A stretch of DNA of 64,000 nucleotides from Deltaproteobacteria bacterium (GTDB taxonomy: Bacteria > Desulfobacterota > Desulfobulbia > Desulfobulbales > SURF-16). The notes under the pieces are model-generated. The model did not search any database, was not told where the DNA came from, and worked only from the letters and a program-made list of their open reading frames with translations. The stretch lies in NCBI GenBank assembly GCA_016219175.1, contig JACRCD010000039.1, positions 62,001 through 126,000 on the forward strand, given 5' to 3'. Within the stretch, counting starts at the first letter, position 1; each line of letters begins with the position of its first letter. The position numbers and the translations under genes are program-made. Positions 40,416-49,062 of this stretch are shown here, in pieces.

Positions 40416-40988
40416 TTAAACCTCTCTGCTGACGAGGGCAGGGGCGCCGCTTTTTCTTCTGCTCTGTCCGCGTGTCGTGTAAAGCCGGCTACTGGAGATG
40501 TCACCGCAAATAACTGAAATGGCATCGTTAATATAACCAAGGGTATCACTGGCGAAGCGTTTGTTGATGAGGTTGTTGTCGCTGATTTTTTCCCGCAGAG
40601 ACGCCAACTCGTCCCGGTACTGTTTTACGGCCAGTGTCTGCTCGCGGGTCATGAAAGGAATCAGTTCGGCAAGTTTGATCAGTCTCGTGGCATTTTTGGC
40701 GTCGGTTATGACAATGCGTCTGGCGACCTCCTGCAGGGAATGGTCAAGCTGGGCCATTTTGGCAAGCTCGCTTTCTTTTTTTCGGGTCAGGGGAATAAGG
40801 GAGTTTAAGTCCATGTTGATCAGGGCGGTTTTTTCCGCTTCCAGAATGGCCAGGAAACCTGTTGATATGACGATCTGTCGTTTGAGAATATCCAGAATCA
40901 AGGGCAGGGGAATAGCCTGAGTGGTCTGTCCGAACACATCCGGAGCTAGGGCCTGGGCATCACTTATTAGTGCTGTTCGCGTTTTCAT
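40416..40988 (-). CDS. flgN: Flagellar export chaperone FlgN
   Basis: 190 residues, mostly helical, with the FlgN pattern (LPLILDILKRQIVISTGFLA, LDHSLQEVARRIVI, LAVKQYRDELASLREKI, NDAISVICGD). It is a cytoplasmic chaperone for FlgK and FlgL, which lie directly downstream. Its ATG overlaps the flgJ stop as ATGA. Recognition rests on helix pattern and position, since FlgN is poorly conserved. Confidence 0.85.
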   Translation of the reverse strand: MKTRTALISDAQALAPDVFGQTTQAIPLPLILDILKRQIVISTGFLAILEAEKTALINMDLNSLIPLTRKKESELAKMAQLDHSLQEVARRIVITDAKNATRLIKLAELIPFMTREQTLAVKQYRDELASLREKISDNNLINKRFASDTLGYINDAISVICGDISSSRLYTTRGQSRRKSGAPALVSREV

Positions 40989-41332
40989 TTTTGTAAGCCC
41001 TCATCAGCGGGATGATTGATTTTCCGGCTTAGACTCCTGTAGAGAAGCTCGCCGATGCCTATTCCCTTCCCATGGGCCATTTCCTTGGTCATTTCTTCAT
41101 CGAGCATGGATTGGTATATTTTTTCCCCGAAACTTTTTTCAAAAAGACCGCCTTCCGGGATACTCTCTCGCATTGTCGAAAACATTTTATTCAACAGAAT
41201 CGCCTCAAAATCCTTGCAGGCATCCAACAGTTTTTTATTCTCAAGCGAATCGGCAAATTGCCTCTCGTTTTTATTATCGACAGCCTGCGGTATTTTCTGA
41301 AACTGAAATGACGGCGGAGCTATGCTTTTCAT
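40985..41332 (-). CDS. flgJ: Rod-capping protein, FlgJ N-terminal type
   Basis: 115 residues containing only the rod-binding domain (LLDACKDFEAILLNKMFSTM, GEKIYQSMLDEEMTKEMAHG, IGELLYRSLS). The peptidoglycan hydrolase domain of enterobacterial FlgJ is absent, as is common in Deltaproteobacteria, so wall opening must be done by another enzyme. It lies directly after flgI and overlaps flgN. Confidence 0.92.
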   Translation of the reverse strand: MKSIAPPSFQFQKIPQAVDNKNERQFADSLENKKLLDACKDFEAILLNKMFSTMRESIPEGGLFEKSFGEKIYQSMLDEEMTKEMAHGKGIGIGELLYRSLSRKINHPADEGLQK

Positions 41333-42424
41333 TTAAATAATCTCCAGGGCAGCATCAAGTGCGCCTGCCGCTTTGATAGACTGAAGAATAGCTATGAGAT
41401 CCCGAGGGGTTACCCCAATAGCGTTTAAAGCGCTGACAAGATCGCCCAGGGTCACCCCTGGGTCAAGGGCTACGAGCTTATTTTCCTTGTCGCGGGCGAT
41501 GGTATTGGAATTGTTGACGGAAGACGATGGTTTGGGTTTTGCGACATTGCCTGCTACCTGGACACTCAAGTTGCCGTGGCTCACGGCCAGTTCCTTGATT
41601 TTCACATCCTTGCCCATGACAATCGTGCCTGTACGTTCATCAATAATGATACGCGCGGCGGAATCAGGGTCGATTTCGAGATTTTCTATGGCCGCCATGA
41701 AGGACACTTCGCTGCCCGCGAATTTTTCCGGGACGGTAATGCTTACCGTGGCGCTGTCTTTTGCCTTGGCATATTCCCCTTCCAACAGGGTGTCAATGGC
41801 ATTAACGGCGCGGGACATGGTGGTGAAATCCGGGCTGTTGAGATGGAGCACAACCTCCCCGGTGTTCTCGAGAGAGACCGGGACCTCCCGTTCCACCGTC
41901 GCGCCGTCCGGTATGCGGCCCACCGTGACATGGTTTTGCTGTGTTTTTTCTTTTGTGCCGGTGTCAAATTGAAAACCGCCAATGCTGACTGGGCCCTGGC
42001 CGATTGCATAGACGTTGCCGTCCAGACCTTTCAGGGGGGTGGCAATGAGCGTTCCTCCCTGCAGGGATTTGGCATCACCCAGGGTGGACAGGGTGATGTC
42101 AATGGTCTGGCCATTCTTGACAAACGGCGGCAGGGTGGCTGTGACCATGACGCCGGCGACATTTTTCACCTTCACCTCGTTTTTGTCCACATGCACGCCC
42201 ATGTTTTCCAGCATGTTAACCAGCGCCTGATTGGTAAAGGGAGACTTGTTGCCGTCGCCCGTTCCGTCCAGCCCCACAACCAGTCCGTATCCGACTAACT
42301 GATTGGCGCGGATGCCTTTTACCGTGGCAACGTCCTTGAGCCTGACAGCCTGTGCTTCGTCTGCCGGGGCAAGCAAGAGTAATGTCAACATGGGCAGCAA
42401 TGCTAAAAGCCGTGAAAGGTTCAT
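41333..42424 (-). CDS. flgI: Flagellar P-ring protein FlgI
   Basis: 363 residues. A signal peptide (about 1-26, LLALLPMLTLLLLAPADEAQ) is followed by the conserved FlgI sequence: RLKDVATVKGIRANQLVGYG, LVVGLDGTGDGNKSPFTNQA, NVAGVMVTATLPPF and a C-terminal LNAIGVTPRDLIAILQSIKA. It forms the periplasmic P ring. It is first in the operon flgI-flgJ-flgN-flgK-flgL, with a sigma-54 promoter 68-83 bases upstream. Confidence 0.98.
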   Translation of the reverse strand: MNLSRLLALLPMLTLLLLAPADEAQAVRLKDVATVKGIRANQLVGYGLVVGLDGTGDGNKSPFTNQALVNMLENMGVHVDKNEVKVKNVAGVMVTATLPPFVKNGQTIDITLSTLGDAKSLQGGTLIATPLKGLDGNVYAIGQGPVSIGGFQFDTGTKEKTQQNHVTVGRIPDGATVEREVPVSLENTGEVVLHLNSPDFTTMSRAVNAIDTLLEGEYAKAKDSATVSITVPEKFAGSEVSFMAAIENLEIDPDSAARIIIDERTGTIVMGKDVKIKELAVSHGNLSVQVAGNVAKPKPSSSVNNSNTIARDKENKLVALDPGVTLGDLVSALNAIGVTPRDLIAILQSIKAAGALDAALEII

Positions 42425-42491
42425 TTCTCACCCTGTCTCATTTCGCGGTTTGCGTTAAAAGGGAAATAACGAGATCGTGTTAAAGGTCAAA

Positions 42492-42507
42492 AGCAATGGC
42501 TGTGCCA
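42492..42507 (-). promoter_or_regulatory. Sigma-54 promoter upstream of flgI
   Basis: On the minus strand this is TGGCAC-AGCCA-TTGCT, an exact match to the core consensus TGGCAC-N5-TTGC(A/T). The -12 GC would give a start near 42482, about 58 bases before the flgI ATG. Flagellar middle genes in many Gram-negatives use RpoN with a FlrC-type activator; that activator is not in the flagellar part of the window. Confidence 0.88.
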
Positions 42508-42705
42508 CGTGCCGTGGAGTTTCTGCTTGACTGGTTGCTGTTTTTAAAAACGACGCTTAATCAATAATATAGATTGTTTTCTTCTTTCGCCTTCACCCCA
42601 AGGGGGGAGCAGCAGGGGGGAATTTTTTTCCTACCCGCTGTTGCTGCAAGGCAACCAAAACAGCCAAGACAAACACAACAAGGGAGAGAGCATCTCGTCC
42701 CGTTT

Positions 42706-43422
42706 TTAAAAAGGCCAGAGGATATCAACGCCTCTGGCCAGCCAGCCCGGCTGTTGTTTATCGCTCACAACACCAGTGCCGCTGTACTCGATGCGGGCAT
42801 CGGCAAGGTAGGTTGATTTGACGGAGTTGTTTGGCGTAATGTCTTTTGGCCGGACAATCCCGGAGAGGACAAGAAACTGCGTCTCATTGTTAACCCGGAT
42901 TTCCCTGTAGCCCTGGATCACCAGGTTTCCTTCCAGGGTGACATCAACAACCCGGGCGGAAACGGTGGCGGTCACCTTGCTGTTTCTTTCCGTTGACCCT
43001 TTGCCTTCAAAATCATTTTGCAGGTCTACCTCAAGGCTTTTGTCAGAAGGGATGAAGTTGGCGTTTTTGTTGCTGAGCCATTTTTCAAAGCCGAACAATT
43101 GGCTGATGCCGCCGGCCACAATGGATTCACGTTCTGTTTTGGTTCTGGCGTTTTTCGCGCCGCTGGAGGTTTCAACGATCTCCACCATGACAAGATCACC
43201 CACGCGGCATGCCCGGCTGTCCCTGTAAAGATCCATAGCCTGATCGCTGTAAATGGATCCTTCCGCCCGGGCAAATTGCTGTGGTCGCGCCTCCGGTAAG
43301 CTGAAACGATCAGGCATGGTGGCGCGGCCGGGCGTTTCCCCGGTGGAAACACAGCCGGAGAGCAGAAGAGAACAGATCAGCCCTCCTGAAAAACAGCGAA
43401 GGAAATATTTTTTTTTCTGCAT
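42706..43422 (-). CDS. flgH: Flagellar L-ring lipoprotein FlgH
   Basis: 238 residues with a lipoprotein signal (ICSLLLSGC, Cys at about 24). Conserved FlgH blocks: GSIYSDQAMDLYRDSRACRV, GDLVMVEIVETSSGAKNA, KVTATVSARVVDVTLEGNLV, GYREIRVNNETQFLVLSGIV, RPKDITPNNSVKSTYLADAR and IEYSGTGVVSD. It forms the outer-membrane L ring. It lies 25 bases downstream of flgA and closes the flgF-flgG-flgA-flgH unit. Confidence 0.98.
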   Translation of the reverse strand: MQKKKYFLRCFSGGLICSLLLSGCVSTGETPGRATMPDRFSLPEARPQQFARAEGSIYSDQAMDLYRDSRACRVGDLVMVEIVETSSGAKNARTKTERESIVAGGISQLFGFEKWLSNKNANFIPSDKSLEVDLQNDFEGKGSTERNSKVTATVSARVVDVTLEGNLVIQGYREIRVNNETQFLVLSGIVRPKDITPNNSVKSTYLADARIEYSGTGVVSDKQQPGWLARGVDILWPF

Positions 43423-43447
43423 TGGCCCATCCTTGTGAAAGCATCAC

Positions 43448-44176
43448 TTAAAGATCGATTTCCACTAATTTTTCTTCGACGACCCTCGCATCGAGGACGC
43501 GGTGGCTCATCAGGTTTTTCACTCGCACTGTCTCGCCTCTGGCCCCGGTATTTTTCACTTCTCCAGGAACAGTGACCTGCACTGAGCCGCGTTTGGCCAG
43601 GATTGTTACTCGATCCCCTCTCTTTACCAGAGGTGGGTTGTTGAGGAGTTGACCGAATAGAATATCGCCGGTGCGCAGGGATTTGTTTGTCTGTTTGTCG
43701 AGGGCTTGCTCAGGGCTCCGGATCAGGTCGCCGCCGAGCATGGAGATGTCGCGAAAATCGGTTTTAACGTCATCACTGTTGATAATACCGTTCTTGGGCA
43801 GGGGGCGTGAGGCAATGACAACGGTGCCTAGAAAATGGAGATCGCCTTGCATTTTTACCTTGCCGTACTCCTTGTTGTTGACGGCAAGAACGGCCGCAAT
43901 AAATTTTTTCCCGGGAGAGGCGCAATCCGGCTCATCGGTCAAGCTATAGGTGATTTCTCCCCTTGCCAGGGAGAGGGTGTCCGGCTGGGAGGAAAAATCG
44001 CTGATACGTATGTCCTCAATATGATCCGGAATATTTGCGCGAATTATTTCCGTAAAAATTTGTTGCAGATCACCTTGCGCCAGGATTCTGCCCGCTTCCG
44101 CCCCGCATGCGGCCTGGGAGATTATGCAGAGGAAGAGCAGGCTCAACAGGATGACAAGAATCCGCGGATTACGCAT
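43448..44176 (-). CDS. flgA: P-ring assembly chaperone FlgA
   Basis: 242 residues. Signal peptide (RILVILLSLLFLCIISQAAC) then a variable region, then the SAF domain with IASRPLPKNGIINSDDVKTD, LRTGDILFGQLLNNPPLVKR, GDRVTILAKRGSVQVTVPGE and GETVRVKNLMSHRVLDARVV. It is a periplasmic chaperone for FlgI polymerisation. It follows flgG by 9 bases. Confidence 0.95.
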   Translation of the reverse strand: MRNPRILVILLSLLFLCIISQAACGAEAGRILAQGDLQQIFTEIIRANIPDHIEDIRISDFSSQPDTLSLARGEITYSLTDEPDCASPGKKFIAAVLAVNNKEYGKVKMQGDLHFLGTVVIASRPLPKNGIINSDDVKTDFRDISMLGGDLIRSPEQALDKQTNKSLRTGDILFGQLLNNPPLVKRGDRVTILAKRGSVQVTVPGEVKNTGARGETVRVKNLMSHRVLDARVVEEKLVEIDL

Positions 44177-44185
44177 GGGCTTCTC

Positions 44186-44968
44186 TTACCGTACCAGGTT
44201 GTTGGAAATTTCCAGGAGCTGGTCGGCGGTGGTGACGCCTTTTGAATTGGATTCAAAGGCGCGCTGGGTAATAATAAGGTTCACCATCTCCTCGGTAACA
44301 TTGACATTGGATGTTTCCAGCACGCTCTGGGCGATAGTGCCCAGTCCGTCGATTCCCGGATTTGCCTCCCGGGGATCACCGGAGGCATCGGTGGGCAGAA
44401 AAAGATTGTTGCCCTCGGCTTTTAATCCGGCGGGATTGATAAAATCGTGCAGGGTTATCTGCACCGAGGCGACGGTTTGCTGCGCCGAATCCAGGGCGGA
44501 CAGCAGACCATTGGAGTCAATCTCGAGGGCCACGGTTTCGGGGGGTACGGTAAATTCCGGCTGCAGTCGATCACCATTGCTGGTGACAATGAAGCCATCC
44601 TGGTCCATTTTGAATGCGCCGGCCCGGGTGTAATACTCCACGCCATCCCTGACGATCTTAAAAAAACCTCTCCCCTGAATGGCCCAGTCAAGCTCATTAC
44701 CTGTCTGGGCAAAATCTCCCTGGGTAAAGACCTTGTAGACGGCTGTGGGCCTAACTCCCATGCCGACCTGGATACCGGTGGGAACCTGCCCTCCGCCAAC
44801 GGTCTCCGCTCCCACGGCCCGGAGAGAATTATAAAAGAGGTCTTCAAACTGGGTTTGGCTTTTTTTATAACCGCCGGTATTGACGTTGGCCAGATTGTTG
44901 GAGATGACATTGAGCTGAAGCTCCTGGCCGTTCATGCCGGTGGTTGAAGTGTAAAGTGCGCGGATCAT
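44186..44968 (-). CDS. flgG: Flagellar distal rod protein FlgG
   Basis: 260 residues, the usual FlgG length. Starts MIRALYTSTTGMNGQELQLN, with VISNNLANVNTGGYKKSQTQ, LDWAIQGRGFFKIVRDGVEY, and a C-terminus with ETSNVNVTEEMVNLIITQRA followed by FESNSKGVTTADQLLEISNN. It forms the distal rod. It lies 105 bases downstream of flgF. Confidence 0.98.
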   Translation of the reverse strand: MIRALYTSTTGMNGQELQLNVISNNLANVNTGGYKKSQTQFEDLFYNSLRAVGAETVGGGQVPTGIQVGMGVRPTAVYKVFTQGDFAQTGNELDWAIQGRGFFKIVRDGVEYYTRAGAFKMDQDGFIVTSNGDRLQPEFTVPPETVALEIDSNGLLSALDSAQQTVASVQITLHDFINPAGLKAEGNNLFLPTDASGDPREANPGIDGLGTIAQSVLETSNVNVTEEMVNLIITQRAFESNSKGVTTADQLLEISNNLVR

Positions 44969-45073
44969 GTTCTTTCTCCTGCCCTAGGGGTAATTATTTT
45001 TTTGTAAGAACTCACATCTCTATTTTTGCGGGTGTAAGGTGAAACTTTTCATAAAACAGCGTCAATTTTTCGA

Positions 45074-45805
45074 TTAAATTGCCAATTTCCCGACGCTGTT
45101 GATGGCCTTGCTGTCCATCTCGTCAAAGGTGATAATAACCTTCTGCTGGGTTTCATAGGCCCTGTGCAGGTCGAGCATGGTGGTCATTTCGGTAACCAGG
45201 GTGACGTTTGCTGATTCGACAAAACCCTGTTTTACCGAGAAATTAGTTGCCGGTTCTTCCTGCGTCTCCCCCTCTTTCAGGCGGAAAAGGTTGGTCCCTT
45301 CTTTTTCAATTCCGGTCAGGTCGTTAAAAAAGACAATGTCAAATTGTCCGGCATTAATGCCATCCGCGCTGAGGCTGCCGTTCTGGGCAACGGCAACCTC
45401 GTTGCCGGTAATGACAATGGGGCCGCCGGTACCCAGGACAAGATGGCCGGCCGGGTTTACCAGCTGTCCCTGATTGTTTATTAAGAAATTGCCGGCCCTG
45501 GAGTAGCGAATTCCCTCGGGGGTCTGAAGTTTAAAAAAACCGTCGCCGCTAATGGCAAAATCCAATTGGTTGCCGGTGTTCTTGGCTGATCCTTCTTGTT
45601 GATTCGTGATGATTTTCAATGCCTTGCCGACACGCTGCCGGTTCTGGTTTGTGGTGTAAAGCATCTCCCAGAAGGTGATATCCTCTTTCTTGTAGCCGGG
45701 CGTATCCACGTTTGCCAGATTATTGGTGACCTGGTTCAGGCGCTGGCTTTGGGCAAGCATCGACTCCGTACTTTCGATAAGACCTAGGCGATTTTGAATA
45801 AACAT
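45074..45805 (-). CDS. flgF: Flagellar proximal rod protein FlgF
   Basis: 243 residues. N-terminal RLNQVTNNLANVDTPGYKKE, middle LDFAISGDGFFKLQTPEGIR, and C-terminal VESANVTLVTEMTTMLDLHR followed by AYETQQKVI. The order upstream of flgG and this length support FlgF over a second FlgG. A sigma-54 promoter lies 34-49 bases upstream, leaving a leader of about 24 bases. Confidence 0.92.
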   Translation of the reverse strand: MFIQNRLGLIESTESMLAQSQRLNQVTNNLANVDTPGYKKEDITFWEMLYTTNQNRQRVGKALKIITNQQEGSAKNTGNQLDFAISGDGFFKLQTPEGIRYSRAGNFLINNQGQLVNPAGHLVLGTGGPIVITGNEVAVAQNGSLSADGINAGQFDIVFFNDLTGIEKEGTNLFRLKEGETQEEPATNFSVKQGFVESANVTLVTEMTTMLDLHRAYETQQKVIITFDEMDSKAINSVGKLAI

Positions 45806-45838
45806 GTATCCTCCGGAAAAGTGTTTGTTTGCAGTTGA

Positions 45839-45854
45839 TGCAACTCATGTGCCA
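45839..45854 (-). promoter_or_regulatory. Sigma-54 promoter upstream of flgF
   Basis: On the minus strand this reads TGGCAC-ATGAG-TTGCA, an exact match to the core consensus with correct spacing. The start site would be near 45829, 24 bases before the flgF ATG. It drives flgF-flgG-flgA-flgH. Confidence 0.88.
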
Positions 45855-46025
45855 ATGGAAGGGCGGTAGAGAAGCGGCAAAGGGACCAGTGGTGCTGAAA
45901 GTGCGCAGAAGGTGCTGGGCAAGGGGAGATGGGGCGGAGGGGAATGTGAAAACTATGTCGCGGGGCGGATAACGGCATACGCCTTTATCGAGGGGCAGGG
46001 GGAAGAATTTTCCCGGTAAAGATGA

Positions 46026-46319
46026 TTATCCCTGGTATTTTTGGTTTGTCCGGTAGACAAAGGCCAGAATTTCGGCAACAATAAAATAGGTTGATTCCGG
46101 AATTTCCTGATTGATATCAAGTTTGGTCAGCACTTCCACCAGGGCTGCGTCTTCGTGGATGGGGATATCGTGTTTCCGGGCGAGTTCCAGCAGCTTTTCC
46201 GCCAGAAAGCCTGTTCCTTTACCCACGACCTTGGGCGAGGCGTCTTTTTCCAGGTCATAACGGAGAGCAACGGCCTTTTTGCGTCCCTGATTTTTTTCCG
46301 CGGGTGTTTTTTTTGTCAT
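46026..46319 (-). CDS. Stand-alone FlhB C-terminal-domain homologue
   Basis: 97 residues matching only the cytoplasmic end of FlhB/YscU proteins: KKAVALRYDLEKDASPKVVG, KGTGFLAEKLLELARKHDIP and IPESTYFIVAEILAFVYR. The four membrane helices and the NPTH autocleavage site are absent. Such FlhB-like orphans accompany flagellar genes in several phyla. A modifying role in substrate switching is inferred. It is the first gene on the minus strand of the flagellar block, 220 bases from flgF. Confidence 0.85.
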   Translation of the reverse strand: MTKKTPAEKNQGRKKAVALRYDLEKDASPKVVGKGTGFLAEKLLELARKHDIPIHEDAALVEVLTKLDINQEIPESTYFIVAEILAFVYRTNQKYQG

Positions 46320-46465
46320 GAGGCGGCAGTATTACATGGAGACAGCTCGAAGGCTTAAGATTGACTTCAGGGAACCTTGATGTAAAAGGGTTTCCCGCTT
46401 GCGTACCGATAGACCAACAGCCTTCACTCTTCTCTCTTCATACCTGAGTCGGTACATAATTTTCA

Positions 46466-47161
46466 ATGAAATTTAAAAATCTCCTTTGCGCCAGACTAAA
46501 AAAACGCTACAAACGTTTCCTTGTTGATGTGGAACTGGAAGATGGAAGCGAATTAACCGTGCATTGTCCCAATACAGGAAGCATGAGGGGCTGCCTTGCC
46601 GCGGGAAATCCTGTTTTGCTGTCTCTTGCAGCCAACCCTGACCGTAAATATGCCTATACCCTGGAAATGATCCAGGTCAACGATTACTGGGTTGGCGTCA
46701 ATACCAGTCTTACTAATTCTCTGGTCAGGGAGGGTGTGGAAAATGGGGTGGTCAGGGATTTCGGCATGATTGACCTTATCCAAGGCGAGGTGAAGGTTTC
46801 CGCGAGAAGCAGACTCGACTTTCTGCTGCACCGCGGCGGGCAGAAGATTTATATGGAAGTTAAGAATTGTACGCTGGTGGAGGGAAAGACCGCCATGTTT
46901 CCGGACGCCATAACCAGCAGGGGCACAAAGCATCTGCTGGAGCTGGCGGCATTAAAGAAAGCGGGCCATGGCGCAGCGGTTTTTTTCTGCGTGCAGCGGA
47001 TGGACGGCGAGGTCTTTTCTCCGGCCGCGCATATTGATCCGCTCTATGCCCGGACTCTGGCTGAAGTCGCCGGGCAGGGGGTCAAGGTGATGGCGTACCA
47101 GGCCGCGGTTGGACCGCGGGAAATCCTTTTGACCCATGCCTTGCCGGTCCATTTGCCATAA
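46466..47161 (+). CDS. sfsA: SfsA-family DNA/RNA nuclease-like protein
   Basis: 231 residues, the normal SfsA length. Motifs: [70 protein letters not shown] and [19 protein letters not shown]. SfsA has an OB fold plus a nuclease-like domain with the conserved E-x-K residues. Its cellular role is unsettled; the family was named for sugar fermentation stimulation. It lies 13 bases before queC and is probably co-transcribed with it. Confidence 0.95.
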   Translation: MKFKNLLCARLKKRYKRFLVDVELEDGSELTVHCPNTGSMRGCLAAGNPVLLSLAANPDRKYAYTLEMIQVNDYWVGVNTSLTNSLVREGVENGVVRDFGMIDLIQGEVKVSARSRLDFLLHRGGQKIYMEVKNCTLVEGKTAMFPDAITSRGTKHLLELAALKKAGHGAAVFFCVQRMDGEVFSPAAHIDPLYARTLAEVAGQGVKVMAYQAAVGPREILLTHALPVHLP

Positions 47162-47174
47162 AGAGGGAAGCGTA

Positions 47175-47870
47175 ATGAGCACAGATAAAGCGAAAGCCGT
47201 TGTTCTGTTAAGCGGGGGGCTTGATTCCACCACTGTTCTGGCCATGGCGGTTCAGCAGGGATTTTCCTGCTGCTGCCTGAGTTTTTCCTATGGGCAGCGG
47301 CAGGCCATCGAGCTTGCCAGGGCAAGGGAAATTGCCATAAGACTTGGCGCCGCGCACCATCTTGTTTTAAATCTTGATCTGCATAAAATCGGGGGCTCCG
47401 CCCTGACCGCGGATATGGCTGTCCCGAAAAACCGAACAGCCGAAGAAATGGAGTCATCCATCCCGGTCACCTATGTGCCGGGGCGCAATACCATCTTTTT
47501 GTCCCATGCCGTGGCCTGGGCTGAGGTTCTTGGCGTTTTTGACATATTTATCGGCATCAATGCCGTTGATTACAGCGGTTATCCCGACTGCCGGCCGGAG
47601 TTTCTCGGCGCTTTTGAAAAGGTGGCCAATCTTGGCACGCGGGCCGGAGTTGAAAGCGGCAGGGGGTATAAAATTCACGCACCGCTGATGCTTTTGTCGA
47701 AAAAAGAGATTATTTTAAAAGGGAAGGCTCTGGGTGTCGATTACAGTCTCACCCACAGCTGCTATGATCCGGATGATGAAGGGAGGGGCTGCGGCAGGTG
47801 CGATGCCTGCCAGCTGCGCTTGAAAGGGTTTCTCGAGGCTGGACTGGTCGATCCTGGCACATATCGATGA
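47175..47870 (+). CDS. queC: 7-cyano-7-deazaguanine synthase
   Basis: 231 residues from the ATG at 47175, which has AGAGGGAAG upstream; the in-frame ATG at 47136 lies inside sfsA. PP-loop motif [19 protein letters not shown], then [38 protein letters not shown] and the zinc cysteines [20 protein letters not shown]. It makes preQ0 from carboxy-deazaguanine with ATP and ammonia, for queuosine-type tRNA modification. The other queuosine genes are not in the window. Confidence 0.97.
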   Translation: MSTDKAKAVVLLSGGLDSTTVLAMAVQQGFSCCCLSFSYGQRQAIELARAREIAIRLGAAHHLVLNLDLHKIGGSALTADMAVPKNRTAEEMESSIPVTYVPGRNTIFLSHAVAWAEVLGVFDIFIGINAVDYSGYPDCRPEFLGAFEKVANLGTRAGVESGRGYKIHAPLMLLSKKEIILKGKALGVDYSLTHSCYDPDDEGRGCGRCDACQLRLKGFLEAGLVDPGTYR

Positions 47871-47891
47871 TGGTGATGGTGAAAAAGGTAA

Positions 47892-48887
47892 ATGCGAAAA
47901 TTTGAGCAGCTGGGACAGCTTTTTATGGTGGGTTTTCCTGGAAAGAGTCTGGATGACTCCACCTTGCGGCTTATTGGTGAGCTTGGCATCAATAATTTTA
48001 TTATTTTCAAACGGAATGTGGAAAGTCCGGCGCAGCTCAAAAAACTCTGCGCTGACCTGAAAGACGTTTGCGCCCGGGTAAATTTGCCCTCTCCGTTGAT
48101 CGCCATTGATCAGGAAGGGGGAACCGTGGCCCGTTTGCCGGCTCCTTTTACCCAGTTTGCCGATGCCCGCAAGCTTGCTGGCGCTGATGACCCTGCGGCC
48201 GCCCTTGCCCATTATGCAACGACCTGCGCCGGAGAACTTTTCGAAGCCGGGATTAACATGAATCTGGCCCCTGTGCTTGATGTCTGCCCGGCAGGGCAAG
48301 GTTTTTTCATGGAAAAACGTTCACTTGGCTCCGAGGCGTTGGTGGTGGGAGAGTTGGGGTGCCTGGTGATAAAGGGGTTGCAGGAGGGCGGCATCGCCGC
48401 CTGCGGCAAACATTTCCCCGGGCTTGGCGCGGCCAGGCTTGACCCTCACCTGCATCTGCCCGTTGTTTCCCGCTCGCTTGAGCAGATAAAGGAGACGGAT
48501 CTTGTGCCTTTTCAAAAGGCTATTGGGGCCGGGGTGGCGGCAATCATGACGTCCCATACCATTTACAAAAATCTGGATGAGGCCACGCCGGCTACCTTGT
48601 CAATGTATGTTCTTTCGGATTTGCTGCGTTCAGAGCTCGGCTTTGACGGGCTGATCATTACGGATGATCTTGAAATGGGCGCCATCGAAAATGAGAGATC
48701 GGTGCCCCAGGCGGCGCTGCAGGCCTTGGCCGCCGGAGCCGACATGATTTTGATCTGCCATGATCATGACAAGGTGAGATTGTCCTATGAGAAACTTATG
48801 GCTGCGGTGCGGAACGGGAACATCTCCTTGCGGCAGTGCGGGAATTCGTTAAGAAGGGTGGCCGCTGTCCGGCAAAGGTTTGCCTAA
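47892..48887 (+). CDS. nagZ: Beta-N-acetylhexosaminidase, NagZ-like (GH3)
   Basis: 331 residues, the length of cytoplasmic NagZ. Motifs: PLIAIDQEGGTVARLPAPFT, NLAPVLDVCP, ACGKHFPGLG (with the general acid/base loop following), TSHTIYKNLD, and DGLIITDDLEMGAI with nucleophile Asp. It removes GlcNAc from anhydro-muropeptides in peptidoglycan recycling. No signal peptide. It lies 21 bases after queC. Confidence 0.93.
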   Translation: MRKFEQLGQLFMVGFPGKSLDDSTLRLIGELGINNFIIFKRNVESPAQLKKLCADLKDVCARVNLPSPLIAIDQEGGTVARLPAPFTQFADARKLAGADDPAAALAHYATTCAGELFEAGINMNLAPVLDVCPAGQGFFMEKRSLGSEALVVGELGCLVIKGLQEGGIAACGKHFPGLGAARLDPHLHLPVVSRSLEQIKETDLVPFQKAIGAGVAAIMTSHTIYKNLDEATPATLSMYVLSDLLRSELGFDGLIITDDLEMGAIENERSVPQAALQALAAGADMILICHDHDKVRLSYEKLMAAVRNGNISLRQCGNSLRRVAAVRQRFA

Positions 48888-49062
48888 CGGCCTGAAAAAA
48901 ATAAAAATTTTTGAAAAATTTTAGAGAGAATGGTGGAGCCGAAAAAAATAATATGATACCATTATAGTACTCGGTGTGTCCGGCCCCGACTGCCGAGGCC
49001 GGATGGACGTTCCATTGCCGTGTTGACAGGTGATGCGGCAAAATTTTTCATGGAGGACGTGT

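Noticed and set aside
46371-46381. Possible third copy of the 5246 palindromic element
   Set aside because: Only GGGAACCTTGA (11 bases) matches; too short to call.
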